Below are positions 33,075 to 44,984 of a DNA stretch of 64,000 bases, one piece after another. The notes below the pieces were generated by a model. It had not been told where the DNA came from. It saw only the letters and a list, made by a program, of their open reading frames with translations, and searched no databases. Position numbers and translations under genes: made by a program. Position 1 is the first letter of the stretch. Each line of letters begins with the position of its first letter. The stretch is from Monodelphis domestica (Eukaryota > Chordata > Mammalia > Didelphimorphia > Didelphidae): positions 16,406,383 through 16,470,382 of the forward strand of contig NC_077235.1 of the NCBI RefSeq assembly GCF_027887165.1. The letters are read 5' to 3'.

Positions 33075-33801
33075 TGTAGCCTCCCGGCCTGCGAGAGGCT
33101 GCAAGGGGTGAAAGAGAGGATAGAGATAGAGTAGAAGTATTGATCCCGCGAAGGGCGTGAACGAGCCGACTTTAGAGATGTGAATAACCGAGTCAGTAGA
33201 CAAATATTATTTGTATGAGCCACAGCTAAGCTCCGACCACTGAGTGTGACTATTCAGGCTAAAACCACCCAATGATCTCGATTTAACACCATATTGGTCA
33301 GAGGATAATGCTAGCTCAGATGGAAAGGAGATCAGAAACTGAAGGAGGTAGATAATGCTAGGTAGCATTAGGAGAAAGAGAGGAAGTAAGGCAGGCCTGG
33401 CCTTTGGCCAGGCCTTAGTGAGAAAGACAGAGAAGAGAGAGAGAGACAGAGACAGGCAGGGGAGAAGATGCCCCTTGCCAAGGCTGGGAATGCTCTTCAA
33501 GTGGGGGGAGCTTGCTGGGGCTCGTTTATTTATAGTCTTGACAGCTCAATACATATTGAACAGTTATATGATACCTCAATACATATGGATGAGTTACCTG
33601 GGGTATTCCCATTGGATAATGCAACTTATGACAAGGTGAAGGTGGGGTTATTATCCCCGGGAGAGTGAGACAAAGGAAAGCCAGGTTTCGCGCCTAAACT
33701 TCAGCCACGCTGGCAATAAAATTTATTGCCCTGCACAGGATGGCCATGAGCTCACTCACATTCCTTGTCTCTCAATAATGCCTATGGTCTGGACTGCTAC
33801 A
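33075..33801 (-). repeat. 5' LTR of the provirus (promoter copy)
   Basis: This is the 727-bp partner of the 3' LTR, with the same TGTAGCAGTCC start and GGCTACA end. It would drive transcription leftward on the plus-strand map. Downstream of the TATA box the predicted R region contains a CT-rich stretch (GA-rich on the plus strand, about 33422-33460). Confidence 0.96.
33527..33534 (-). promoter_or_regulatory. TATA box of the proviral promoter
   Basis: TATAAATA on the minus strand is about 270 bp into the LTR. A CCAAT box lies at 33620-33624, about 90 bp upstream. Transcription would start near 33500. Confidence 0.7.
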
Positions 33802-33806
33802 AAAAC
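33802..33806. repeat. Right target-site duplication of the provirus (AAAAC)
   Basis: The second copy of AAAAC directly follows the CA end of the 5' LTR and continues into CCACAGGATCTC, the normal continuation of the interrupted array unit. Confidence 0.93.
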
Positions 33807-33952
33807 CCACAGGATCTCTGTATGAATCTATGTAGAATGAGAGATGGACAGCTGGACCGAGAGAAGGACTGACAGACAGAGTATTTGATCTGTTATTCTG
33901 TCTACTTGCCTACTGGTTGGTCCATCTATCAATCTCTCTGTCTCTTTTGTAG

Positions 33953-34270
33953 GTTTTCAAGTATTTTGAAAGCCATGGGAACTACAACCCCCATTGTGCC
34001 CCAGGAATCACTCCCCTTTGAGTCCTGGCTTAGGATTGGTCCAGAATTGGACAAATCCTGTGGTGGGGGCGGGACAATGCCCTTGGCCCCTCCTTAGCCC
34101 AGGATTGGTCCACATAAAGACCAATCAAACACAGGAATGTAGGGAACATCATTTATTACCCAGACTAGGAATGGACCAATTCAAGACCAATCCTGCCCAG
34201 GAAAGGTTTGGGAGTGACCCATTGAGCAAACTGGGGGAAGCAGTTCCTCAGTCCACAACCCAGGAAAAGC
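33953..34270. repeat. Palindromic promoter-like unit with GC box
   Basis: It closely matches 21456-21774, with GGGGGCGGGAC in the middle. It is the first array unit beyond the proviral 5' LTR. Confidence 0.82.
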
Positions 34271-34592
34271 CACACTATCTCTAGCTCTATATCCATATAG
34301 ACTGAGAGATAGAAAACTGGACCGACAGACAAGAGGACTGATTGACAGAGAACTTCGTTTATCTGTTATTCTGTCTTACTGCCATTCTGTCTATGTATCT
34401 CTCAGTCTGTCTATCTGTCTGCCCATCAGTCCTCTCTGGGTATCTGTCTCCATATAAGTATGTATGTATGTTCCTGTCTATGTATGTATCTGTTAATCAA
34501 TAGATCTCCAGTGTCTGTCAATCTGTCTGTCCATTGGTCTGTCCCTCTATCTAATTCATCAATCAGTCGATCTTTCCCATTCTTCTTCTCAG

Positions 34593-34734
34593 GTGTCCAC
34601 CCTAGAAAATCGGAACAAGTGGTTGCAGGCAAGCAAAGCATGTGATGGTGTCCCAGTTGGGTTCAGATGGCTCAGAAGATGTATTTGGTTCAAGATTGGA
34701 GGGGGAGTGGCAGACCTCCACTTTGGCCAGTGAG
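34593..34734 (+). other. 142-nt exon-like segment, copy 4, with downstream poly-A signal
   Basis: The acceptor CTTCTCAG ends at 34592 and GTGAGT starts at 34735. The block continues to about 35600 and holds AATAAA at 35347-35352 followed by a T-rich stretch. The far part could instead be an LTR remnant. Confidence 0.42.
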
Positions 34735-35599
34735 GTGAGTGGCTGTGGCAGACGGGATGATGGGTCCAAACCCTTCTTCTCAGTCTCTTCCATGAGTTGA
34801 TGAAAGTCTTGAATAGGAAAGCAAGGAATCAAGATCTCAGAGGCTAAGCACGGCACCTTACTTACAGGGATCTTACCCTGTTGTCCTGACGTTTCCCAAC
34901 AAGGGGCATTTACTAAACAAGAATGGCATTTCGTTGTGCAGGCTATGAAACAAAGTGAGGCAAAAGGACGCCGAATGTTAGCCGCCATTGAGATCCCATG
35001 CACTCTAGTGAGGATAGTGCACAAACTGTGGAGAGATGAGCTGTTCCTCAGCTGCAGTCCCCACCTTTCACTGGTTCTACTCACTCTTCTTTCCCATTTT
35101 ACTGAGATGCCAAAGAGAAACACCCCTTCCTTAATGTTGTAGATGCCAAGAACTAGCTCCATGGCCTGGGACAAGCCTCCTCCCCAAACCCCTTGTTTCT
35201 GGGTCCTGTCCTCACTGCTGTCAAATGATAGCTAAACCGCAGCATGGAGGCATGATGTCTGGCTGTCCTCCCAAGGAGCAGCTTTTGCACCCATGCTCTT
35301 CCACCTCGGCTGCCTCCTGACCACAGTCAACATGATCTTCCAAATCAATAAAATGTCTCTTTTTCTTTTGAAGCCATGTTTCAGAGTCTTGCATTCTTGC
35401 CAATGGTATAACTCCGAGCTCCAGTGGAGCATCTATGAACCCCACAACAATCATTCCAGGTGCCATTCAACAAAATGATGTCGTCTCCTCAGGGAGAAAA
35501 CTGACACCTGAGGCCAAGGAAGAAATGCAAAATCTTGAAACAGCTGGAGACCAGAAACTAAGTCTGGAGAATTGATCCTTCTCAAACTGTTCTAGCCAG

Positions 35600-36500
35600 C
35601 CTTTTATTGATTTCTTTATTCAGAAATTGTCTTCTTTTATTGCTTTTCAGATTTTATTTAGTCAATTAAGCACAGTATTTCTCTTCGGTGACAAGAATCA
35701 TATTCTTTAAAACCTTCCCCTGCCCTACCCTTCCCGTAGTCGAGGGGAATTCCACTGGGTATGACATGTGTCCTTCAGGAGAACCTCTTTTCTTGTTGTT
35801 TATGTTTGCACTAGGATTCATTTAGAGTCTATATCCCCAGCCTTTAACCCCTGGACCCTTGTAATCTAGCAGTTGTTTTTCTTGGGTGTTTCTACTCCTG
35901 CAGTTTTCCTTGTGAATGTGGATAGTGTTGTTTCTCATCGATTCTGCCGGGTGATTTAGGATGATTGCATTGACACTAATGAAGAAGTCCATTCCATTCC
36001 ATTCCATTGTACCACAGTGTATCCATCTCTATGTACAATGTTCTCCTGGGTCTACTTCTCTCACTCTGCATCCATTCCTGGAGGTCTTTCCAGTTCCTGT
36101 GGAATTCCACCAGTTTATTATTCCTTTGAGCCCTATACTATTTCAGCACCCAGAGGTACCCCAATTTGTTCAGCCATTCCCCAGTTGAAGGGTATCCCCT
36201 CCTTTCCCAATTTTTGGCCACTCCAAAGGGAGCAGTTATCAATATTCTTGGTCAAGCCTTTGTCCTTATTATGGGTATGTGGTAGAAACCCTGCAGTGCT
36301 ATGGCTGGATCAAAAGGCAGACCATTTTGTAGCGCCCTCTGGACAGAGTTCCAAATAGCCCTCCAGAATGGTTGGATCAATTCACCACTCCAGCAACAAT
36401 GCCTTCATGTCCCGACTTTGCCTCATCCCCTGAAACATTCATTATGCTGTCATGTTAGCCAATCTGTGTAGCCTCCATTTTCAAGAGGAGACACATTCTC
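35600..36500 (-). mobile_element. Antisense LINE-1 3' end with UTR
   Basis: On the minus strand this covers ORF2 C-terminal sequence and the 3' UTR that in the sense copy lies at 3900-4260. It is well diverged from the sense copy. A CCATT-type expansion is visible near 35990-36008. Confidence 0.75.
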
Positions 36501-36918
36501 ATTGTTACTTTGCATCAGAGTGACGACATTATTGGATAGATTCAAACTTTGAAACACCAGGCAGAGTCACCTATTAGTTGTTCGGGATTGGCAGAGGTAC
36601 TGCTTACTCAAATGACAAAAAGGGGTCCCAGTACTGATGTTCGTCTAAACCCGATAGCAAGAATGCAAGTTGCAACGTTCCATTCACTGTAATGGTCTTG
36701 GCCATTAAATTTTAAAAATGTGCTAGGTAAAATGGAGAATCCTCTTCCTAGTGCTGGAATCTTTCAAACTGTGAATTTCTGTATAATTGTTCTTTCAAAA
36801 GTAACATCCTTGAACCTGTTAACTTGGAAATAATGCCGAGCTATCAATTAGTCATAAAAACCCAAGTCTTCAACCACAATTTCACCTTTAAAACAATTTT
36901 GAAATTGAAATTTAAAAG

Positions 36919-36923
<5 letters not shown>
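36501..36923. repeat. Array block B, truncated at the CA array
   Basis: Everything after the CA array is replaced by block E. Confidence 0.7.

Positions 36924-36966
<43 letters not shown>
36924..36966. repeat. CA array joining block B to block E
   Basis: About 21 CA repeats. Its left flank is that of the B array and its right flank is that of the D/E array. Confidence 0.9.
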
Positions 36967-36968
<2 letters not shown>

Positions 36969-38040
36969 TAATCTGAAAAAAATTAGCCCTAACTCTTTGA
37001 AAACAAATACCAGCTTGATAAAAATGTGAAATGACTGCATTCAAATAACCATGTTAATACGTCGAGGACAATGCAGCTTTTTAGCAATACTCAATATTCA
37101 CTGCACTTGATATGCAGGATTTCACACATTACTCCTACCAAAACTTGGGAAGAAAACATTAGACTGTAAAGTCAAGAATTTCTGGTCTTCCTTTCGTCTT
37201 CTGCTCTATAATCCCCAGTACAGATGACCAGCTCCTGCCCTTGTCTCTAGATTTTCAGAGGAATGAACTGTTGTAATACATCTTGATAGAAATTATTTGC
37301 TAATGTTTCTATCACCTGCATGTAGAAGAAATCCATTAGACATACGGTATAGCCGAAACCGCACGGAACATTGAGAAGAAACGGAGAACTGAAGTTCTTC
37401 AGCTTCCTTGAGAAGCTCTTTCATACATCAAATTTGATAACTCTTTAGACCCTAAGCCCTGACGTTTAAATTCATGCAGAAACTTTCTCTAATATAGTAG
37501 CCTTAAAGCAGTTACTCAGACGCAGTAGTGAACACTCTGGCTCTCACACTCCAACTCAAGCTTCCCATTCATCGCTTTCAGCCAAACATACATGCATGTC
37601 ACCTATACTATCCTCGCTCTTTCTTCTACTAGAAATACTACTTCACTCACATACACAGATACCAACAGTCAGTCACACACAAAACTTAGTCAATTGTGGT
37701 GCTTGTGGTCAGGTTGAATTGGGCACCATTTTGGTCAACTTACCTTGGAACCAGATTTGATTAATGTTCTACACACTTTCCAACATTCCCAGGTATGTGG
37801 TCCATCATATATCATATGTGTAACTATGTCCTTATATGAGTACGAACTTGGAAGGTGTCCCACTGGGATGTAGGCTGGGGAATGCACCGAAATGCAATTG
37901 ACCATTTGGTTCCTGAAATAAAAGAGGTTCCTTTGCCGAGAGTTTGGTTGACCTAACCAAACCCACCCAGCTGATTCCTGACTGAACTCAATGGGTTCTT
38001 GTATGTACCTCACATCTAATGGTCAAACTAACTGGAGGTT
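36967..38040. repeat. Array block E
   Basis: It begins GGTAATCTGAAAAAA. Only short non-shared frames are seen, so no gene is called. Confidence 0.65.
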
Positions 38041-38580
38041 TAGGCAGCCGTAACTCGGGCATCCTAACTGGCTCGCCATTTCTTAACTTGGAAATACCAC
38101 AGATCTGTGAAATAGTCTGAAAAATCACATCTTGAATCAGGATTGGGATAAATCTCATAGTGTATTCTTTTCTCAGAGGGTGGCGACGCAATTTTTATAG
38201 GGCATAAACCCTGGACTCTGGGGATGTTATCCCTGGGCGGGCCACTAGGCTAGGTGACAACTCCAAGGAACAAAAGAATTTGGGGACCCTCTCTACCATT
38301 TTCGGGAAATCTAGGAACAGGGTAGGATGAGTGACAAGGCTGTAGCTACAAAGGAAATCCCTGACAGGATACAATCAAGCTTAGGAAAGGAACCCTAGCC
38401 AAAGGCTAGGGTCTAAGAGAGGGGGATGCTTACAGTGGATACTGAAGAATGGTCCCTGCCAGGTGTGGATATTCTTGTGAAAGATACTTTTGAAGAGATA
38501 GGGGAGACTACTTAACTAGGACTGTCATTCACATGACAGTCCCCCCTCAGTCTGAAACTACACACCTGGGATTCCCTTCA
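38040..38580. repeat. Array block G
   Basis: It contains the ACTCTGGGGATGTTATCCC landmark. No gene is seen. Confidence 0.65.
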
Positions 38581-38699
38581 GGATGGATTCCCATGGCAAC
38601 AGGGAACAAGTACAATCTTTGAGGTCTCCAACCTACAAGCTCCTCCTGGAATCTAGGCTTCACCAGATCCCACTAGGTCACAAGTTTGGGGTTTCTCGA

Positions 38700-38832
38700 T
38701 TCCATGTTGACACACTTTATTGCTGATGCTGTGAATACATTCACTGCATTCAATGAGGAAAAGCAGGAGCTGTATTTGCCAATAGTGGCCTATTAATGCA
38801 GGCAAAGTATAGTTTTTTTTGCAGGAAACAGA
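38700..38832 (+). pseudogene. Decayed retroviral RNase H, truncated copy
   Basis: Only the start remains (the DAVNTFTA region). At 38832 it jumps into a GACA block, so the CDSL region and the inverted arm are deleted. Confidence 0.68.
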
Positions 38833-39149
38833 ATTGCTTTCAGAGACAGACAGACTGAGAGAGACCTGTAAAGTCATGCAGATGGAGACAAGGGATAGAC
38901 AGATAGCAATACAGATAGATAGATGCAGCTAGATCAATACATTGATGTATAGACAGAATTAGGGAAAAACAGACTGACAGACACAGACAGATGGATCGAC
39001 AGACATACAGAAAGTCTGACAGATGAACTAGTTTCTCGGTCATTTTGTCTTTCTGCCTGCCTGTCTGTGTGTCTATCACCCTGTCCTTCTGTCTAGAAGT
39101 CCCACCTGGTTATATCTATGTGTCCATGTGTTTATGGATGTATATTCGA

Positions 39150-39206
<57 letters not shown>

Positions 39207-39336
39207 CCTATCTGTCTATCTGCCTGTCTGTCTATCTGTCTGTCTATCTTTGTCTATGTGTATCTGTGGATGTAGTCTATGTGTCTATCTGCCTGCTTTT
39301 TGTGCATGGATCAGTCTGTGTGTATGTTCTTGGTGT
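38833..39336. repeat. Short GACA block facing a TATC block
   Basis: The TATC array is at 39151-39207. Confidence 0.82.
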
Positions 39337-39628
39337 GTTTTAAAGTGGTGTGACATCCTGGGGAACTACAACTCTTATTGTACCCCAGGAATCTGTCCCT
39401 TTTGAGTCCTGGCTTGGGATTGGTCTTGCATTGGACTAATCCTGTGTTGGGGGATAGACTATGTCTAAGGTCCCTCCTTTGCATGGGATTGGTCCATATC
39501 AAGAACAATCCCATGAAAGAAAAATGGGCATCATCTCTTGTCCAGCAGAGGATTGGTCAAATTCAAGACCAAGGGACCACTCTAGCACACTGGGAGGAGT
39601 AGTCCCGTAGGCCACAACCATTGAAAAC
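39337..39628. repeat. Palindromic unit with internal deletion
   Basis: It is about 25 bp short. The third CCAAT pair has lost its second half (AAGACCAAGGGACC). The left motif is weakened to ACTACAACTCTTA. Confidence 0.75.
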
Positions 39629-39778
39629 CCACCTGATCTCTCTCTATGAATCTATTTAGATGGAGAGATGGACAGCTAGACAGACAGAAGGACAGACAGA
39701 CAGATTATTGGATCTGTCATTCTGTCTATTCGCCTACTGGTTGGTACATCTGTCAGCCTGTCTGGGTTTCTTTTGTGG

Positions 39779-40095
39779 GTTTTCAAGTGTTGTGACAGCC
39801 TGGGGAACTACAAGCCCCATTGTGCCCCAGGAATCCGACCCTTTTGAGTCCTGTCTTGAGACTGGTCCAAAATTGGACCAATCCCGTGGTGGGGGCGGGA
39901 AATGCCAATGGTTCCTCCTTAGCCCAGAATTGGTCCATCTTATTTGCAATCAAGCACAGTAAGGTAGGGAGCATCATTCCTCACCCAGCCTAGGATTGGT
40001 CCAATTGAAGACCAATCCAAATCAGGAAACATGGGGGAGGAACCACTGGAGCACAGTGGGGGATGCAGTCCCTCAGGCCACAACCTAAGAAGAGC
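39779..40095. repeat. Palindromic promoter-like unit with GC box
   Basis: It has ACTACAAGCCCC and GGGGGCGGGAA, with a strong first CCAAT pair (AATTGGACCAATCCC). Confidence 0.8.
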
Positions 40096-40204
40096 AAAGC
40101 TATCTCTAACTCTATATCCATGTAGACTGAGAGATGGACAAGGGTGTCTTTGTGTGCTCTTAAGTGTCTATTTATGTATCTATGCATCTGTGTATCTCTC
40201 TATG

Positions 40205-40905
40205 TATCTAACTACTGCTGACTTGTACAAACACAAAACTACTAAATCGTCAGAGAACTCACTCTTTAGTCAAGGAAATGGGGGGCAATGTGACTGTAGT
40301 GCTCTAGACAGAGGTAGGAGCCACAAGGCTCCACAGAGTCCCAGGACTGAACTCTGGTGGCTCTGGACACTGACCCCTGCGAAAGGCAATAGCACCAGAT
40401 TGGACAGTTTAAAGAAGGAAAGAATTTGGGGAACCTCTCCACCATTTTGGGGAAACCCAAGGACAGGGAAAGATGATTGACTTTGCTCAAGCTACAAAGA
40501 AAATGGGAGTGTTCAAACTCGACTGACAACATCCACTGAAGCTTGGGGAAAGAATCACAGCTTGAGGAGAGGATCTAAGGGAAAGGGCTGCTGACAGTGG
40601 AGACTAAAGATGATCCCTGATCAGGTGGGGATTTACTTTGGAAAAGATCTCTGGTCCCACAGGGGAGACCACCTAAAACAAAGAGGGTCCTAAGCATCTG
40701 CTTTGTCCCAATCAAGTAGAATTGGCATTCACTTGTGGCTCCATTATTTAATCTGAAACTGCTAGGCTATGGTTTCCTTCTTCGTGGATTCTCACAGAAA
40801 GAAGGAGCAAGTACAAACTTTGAGTCTTCAATTTAGAAGCTAGTCCTAACTTTGGGCTACATCTGATCTTACTCTGCTACAAGTTTGAGGTTTCTATATT
40901 CCATG
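40205..40905. repeat. Array block G'
   Basis: It is close to 18945-19640, with small indels. Confidence 0.65.
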
Positions 40906-42146
40906 TTGATACTCTGTCTATCTATGTGTCTGTATATATATGTATTTCTTTCTCTGTGATTGTCCTTAAGTCCATGTCTGTTCCTTGTTCGGTTTCTCTC
41001 TCTCTCTCACTCTCTCGCTCTCTCTCTGTCTCTCTCTCTTTATATATGTCTATCTGTGTGCTGTCTATCAATATATCTATATTTTCTGTGTATCTCTTTC
41101 TGCTATCTATGTATCTATCTGCCTGTCTGTATGTGTATCTATCCATCTGTCTGCCAGCCAGTCCCTTCTGGTTATCTCTATGTATGTTACTATGTATGTA
41201 TGTATCTATTTGCTTCTCTTAGTTCTTCTCTTTCTGTGCATCTATTTTTCTGTGTGTCTGTCAGTTTTTTCTCTACAGAAATAGATAGCTATTTGTGAGA
41301 GAGGAATAGAGAGAGAGAGAGAGAAACAGAGAGACAGACAGAGAGAAAAAGAGAGAGAGGAAAAGCAACAAATATGCAGAATGATAAATGGACAGGTTGA
41401 TAGAGTGATAGAGATATACAGAGACACACAGATGGAATGAGATAGATAGATTGATTGATTGATAGATGAATAGATAAATAGATAGACAGACACACAAACA
41501 GTGATGTAGAGATAGAGTTAGATATAATGACATTTAGACAGAGAGGTAGACTGAGGTATCGATATATTAATAGACAGAGAGAATGATGGATAGCAACACA
41601 GAGGGTTAGACACACATAGAGAGACAGAGAGAGTCAAGCAGATCGATACATAGACATAAACAGTCAAATATCTAGAGAGATAGACTTGGGTGGACACATT
41701 CAAAGAGAGAGAGATAGACAGAAAGATCACTAGGTTGATATGAATGGAAGGAAAGAGAAAAAGACTACCAGACAGAGCCAGATTGATGGACGAAAAGACA
41801 GGACAGAGCGACAGACAGATACACAAATGAACAGAAAGACTGACAGACAGATTAGTTTCTCTGTCATTCTGTCTATCTGCCTTCCTTTCTGTGTATCTAC
41901 AAGTCTGTCTCACTGGATGTGCATCTGTTTGTCTATATATCCTGATTTTTGTATCTATCTCTCTGTCTCTATCTGTCTCTCTGTCTCTCTATGTATCTGT
42001 CTATCTATATGTCTGTCGATCTGTCTGTCTTTCTACTTATATATCTATCGATCTATCTATGTCTTTGTGTTCCTGTTGGTGTAGTTTATGTATCTCTCTT
42101 CCTGCTTGTTTTGGCATGGATCACACTGTGTGTATGTCATTTGTGT
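40906..42146. repeat. TC/TATC, GACA, TGTC triple block
   Basis: Strand switches lie near 41275 and 41858. The TC part (40996-41040) is interrupted. Confidence 0.82.
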
Positions 42147-42458
42147 GTTTTAAAGTGTTGTGACATCCTGGGGAACTACAACTCCCAATGTTACCTAGTG
42201 GTCACATCCCTTTGAGTCCTGGCTTCTGATTGGTCTTGTATTGGACCAATCCTGTGTTGGGGGATGGACTATGTCTATGGTCCCTCCTTAGCATGGGATT
42301 GGTCCATATCAAGACCAATCCTATGAAAGGAAAATGGGCATCATCTCTTGCCCAGCAGAGGATTGGTTGAATTCAAGACCAATTTTCACGGGAAATAAGA
42401 AGGAGGGAACCCTGGAGCATGCTGGGTGATATAGTCCCGTAGGACACAACCACTGAAC
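42147..42458. repeat. Palindromic promoter-like unit
   Basis: The left motif is ACTACAACTCCCAATGTTAC. The right arm has GCATGCTGGGTGATATAGTC. Confidence 0.8.
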
Positions 42459-42600
42459 AGGCACTGGATGTCTCTATGTAGACGGAGACATGGACAGCTA
42501 GACAGACAGAAGAACTGACACATAGATTATTTGATATGTTATTCTGTCTATTCTCCTACTGGTTGGTACGTTTGTCAGCCTGTCTGTGTTTCTTTTGTGG

Positions 42601-42918
42601 TTTTTCAAGTGTTGTGATAGCCTCGGGAACTACAAGCCCCATTGTGCCCCAGGGATCTGTACCTTTTGAGTCCTGGCTTGGGATTGGTCCGGAATTCGAC
42701 CAATCCCGTGGTGGGGGAGGGACAATACTCATGGCCCCTCCTTAGCCCAGAATTGGTCCATCTCTTTAGCAATCAGTGACAGTAAAGTAGGGAGCATCAT
42801 TCGTCACCCAGCCTAGGATTAGTGCAATTCAAGACCAATCCCAACCAGGAAAGATGGGGGAGGGACCCCTGGAGCACACTGGGAAATGCAGTTCCTCAGG
42901 CCACAATCTAAGAAGAGC
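42601..42918. repeat. Palindromic promoter-like unit
   Basis: It has ACTACAAGCCCC on the left and a degraded right end, as at 230-546. Confidence 0.8.
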
Positions 42919-43240
42919 AAAACTATATCTAGCTCTATATCCATGTAGACTGAGTGATGGACAAGGGGACAGACAGACAGGAGGACTGAATGACAGAGAC
43001 TTTCTTTTTTCTGCTTTTCTGTCTTACTGCCTTCCTATCTATGGATCTGTCAGTCAATGTGTCTGTCTGCCCATCAGTCCTCTCTGGGTCTCTATCTCTA
43101 CATAGGTATGTATGTATGTACCTATCTATGTATGTATCTTTTTATCAATCGATCTCAAGTGTCTGTCAATCTGTCTGTCCATTGGTCTATCCCTCTATCT
43201 AATTTATAAGTCACTCCATCTTTCCCATTCTACTTCTCAG

Positions 43241-43382
43241 GTGTCCAGTCTAGAAAATCAGGATCAGTGGCTGCAGGCAAGTAAAGCATGTGTTCGTGCC
43301 CCAGATGGGTTCAGATGGCTCAGAAGATGTATTTGGTTCAAGATTGGAGGGGGAGTGGCAGACCTCCACTTTGGCCAGTGAG
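43241..43382 (+). other. 142-nt exon-like segment, copy 5, with downstream poly-A signal
   Basis: Acceptor CTTCTCAG ends at 43240 and the donor GTGAGT starts at 43383. AATAAA lies at 43995-44000. The reading frame is open with several amino-acid changes relative to the other copies. Confidence 0.42.
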
Positions 43383-44224
43383 GTGAGTGGCTGTGGCAGA
43401 CGGGATGATGGGTCCAAACCCTTCTTCTCAGTCTCTTCCATGAGTTGATGAAAGTCTTGAATAGGAAAGCAAGGAATCAAGATCTCAGAGGCTAAGCACT
43501 GCACCTTACTTACAGGGATCTTACCCTGTTGTCCTGACGTTTCCCAACAAGGAGCATTTACTAAACAAGAATGGCATTTCCTTGGGTAGGCTATGAAACA
43601 AAGTGAGGCAAAAGGACACCGAATGTTAGCCGCCATTGAGATCCCATGCACTCTAGTGAGGATACTGCACAAACTGTGGAGAGATGAGCTGTTCCTCAGC
43701 TGCAGTCCCCACCTTTCACTGGTTCTACTCACTCTTCTTTACCCTTTTAATGAGATGCCAAAGAGAAACACCCCTTCCTTAATGTTGCAGATGGAAAGAA
43801 CTAGCCCCATGGCCTGGGACAAACCTCCTCCCCAAACCCCTTGTTCCTGGGTCCTGTCCTCACTGCTGTCAAAAGATAGCTAAACCGCAGCATGGAGGCA
43901 TGATGTCTGGCTGTCCTCCCAAGGAGCAGCTTTTGCACCCATGCTCTTCCACCTCGGCTGCCTCCTGACTACATTCAACATGACTTTCCAAATCAATAAA
44001 ATGTCTCTTTTTTTTTGAAGCCAAGTTTCAGAGTCTTGCATTCTTGCCAATGGTATCCCTCCCGATCTCCAGGGGTGCATCTCTGAACCCCACAACCATC
44101 ATCCTGGGTCCCATTCAAAGAAAATGATGTAGACTCCTCAGGGAGGAAACTGACACCTGAGGCCAAGGAAGAAATGCAAAATCTTGAAACGGCTGGAGAC
44201 CAAAACCAAGTCTTGATAATTGAT

Positions 44225-44975
44225 CATTCTCAAACTTTTCTTGCCGGGATCAGCAATTTTCTATTTTATTGCTTTTCATATTTTTTTAGTCAATTTAGCA
44301 TATTTTTCCTCCTTGGTGACAAGAATTATATTCTTTACACTCTTCCCCAAGCTGAGGGGCGATTCCACTGGGTATGACATGTATCCTTGTTGAGAAGCTC
44401 TTTCCACGTTGTTGATGTTTGCACGAGAATGTTCATTTAGAGTCTATATCCCCAGCCTTAACCCCCTGGACCCGTAATCTAGCAGTTGTTTTTCTTGGGT
44501 TTTTCTACTCCCACAGTTTTCCTCGTGAATGTGCATAGTGTTCCATTCCTGGAGATCGTTCCAGTTCCTGTGGAATTCCTCCAATTCATTATTCCATTGA
44601 GCACCATAGTATTCCAGCACCAAGAGATACCACAATTTGTTCATCCATTCCCCGGTGGAAGGGCATCCCCTCCTTTTCCAATTTTTGGCCGCTCCAAAGA
44701 GCTCAGCTATGAACAATTTTGTCTAAGTCTTTTTTCTTATTATCTCTTTAGGGTACAAACCCTGTAGTGCCATGGTTGGATCAAAAGGTAGACAGTATTT
44801 TAGCTCCCCTTGGGCAGAGTCCCAAATTGCCCTCCATAATCGTTAAATCAATTCTCCAATGCACCTGCAATGCCTTCCTGTCCTAACTTTGGCACATCCC
44901 TTCCAGCATTCATTAATTTCCCTTTCTGTCATGTTAGCCAATCTGCTAGGCTCCATTTTCAATAGGAGGCACATT
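44225..44975 (-). mobile_element. Antisense LINE-1 3' end
   Basis: The minus-strand reading at 44716-44540 gives a recognisable ORF2 tail (FGAAKNWK, GEWMNKLWYLL). It follows the exon-like block, as at 35.6 kb. Confidence 0.8.
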
Positions 44976-44984
44976 CTCATTGAT

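Larger units (their letters stand above)
24265..33801 (-). mobile_element. Full-length young class II (betaretrovirus-like) endogenous provirus
   Basis: A complete provirus lies on the minus strand: 5' LTR (33801-33075), primer-binding site, splice donor, gag, pro-pol, env, polypurine tract and 3' LTR (24991-24265). Both LTRs are 727 bp and I found no difference between them. A 5-bp duplication AAAAC flanks the element, and paralogous array units at 11401-11440, 15501-15540 and 21301-21320 show the uninterrupted site. Gag has two zinc knuckles and pol keeps protease, RT, RNase H and integrase catalytic residues. Env has a signal peptide, furin site and membrane anchor. The HML/MMTV-like Env, Lys primer site and dUTPase-like domain ahead of protease place it in class II. 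Fused pro-pol in a single -1 frame is unlike typical betaretroviruses. The element was not matched to a named family. Confidence 0.96.

Noticed and set aside
33207-33500. Reading frame of 97 codons in the LTR (minus strand), compared in thought with the MMTV LTR superantigen
   Set aside because: It lies in the R/U5 part, begins with TTG rather than ATG, and the only ATG gives a short tail with no recognised family.
33355-33639. Antisense frame across the LTR (plus strand)
   Set aside because: It has no promoter, family match or other support. Both LTR copies show it only because they are identical.
34602-35174. Minus-strand frame of 190 codons as a conserved gene
   Set aside because: Sister copies are shorter or frame-broken and differ at many residues without a sign of constraint. 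No start context or family is recognised.
35985-36010. CCATT pentamer run as a satellite III-like array
   Set aside because: Only about four repeats are present inside an antisense LINE-1 fragment.
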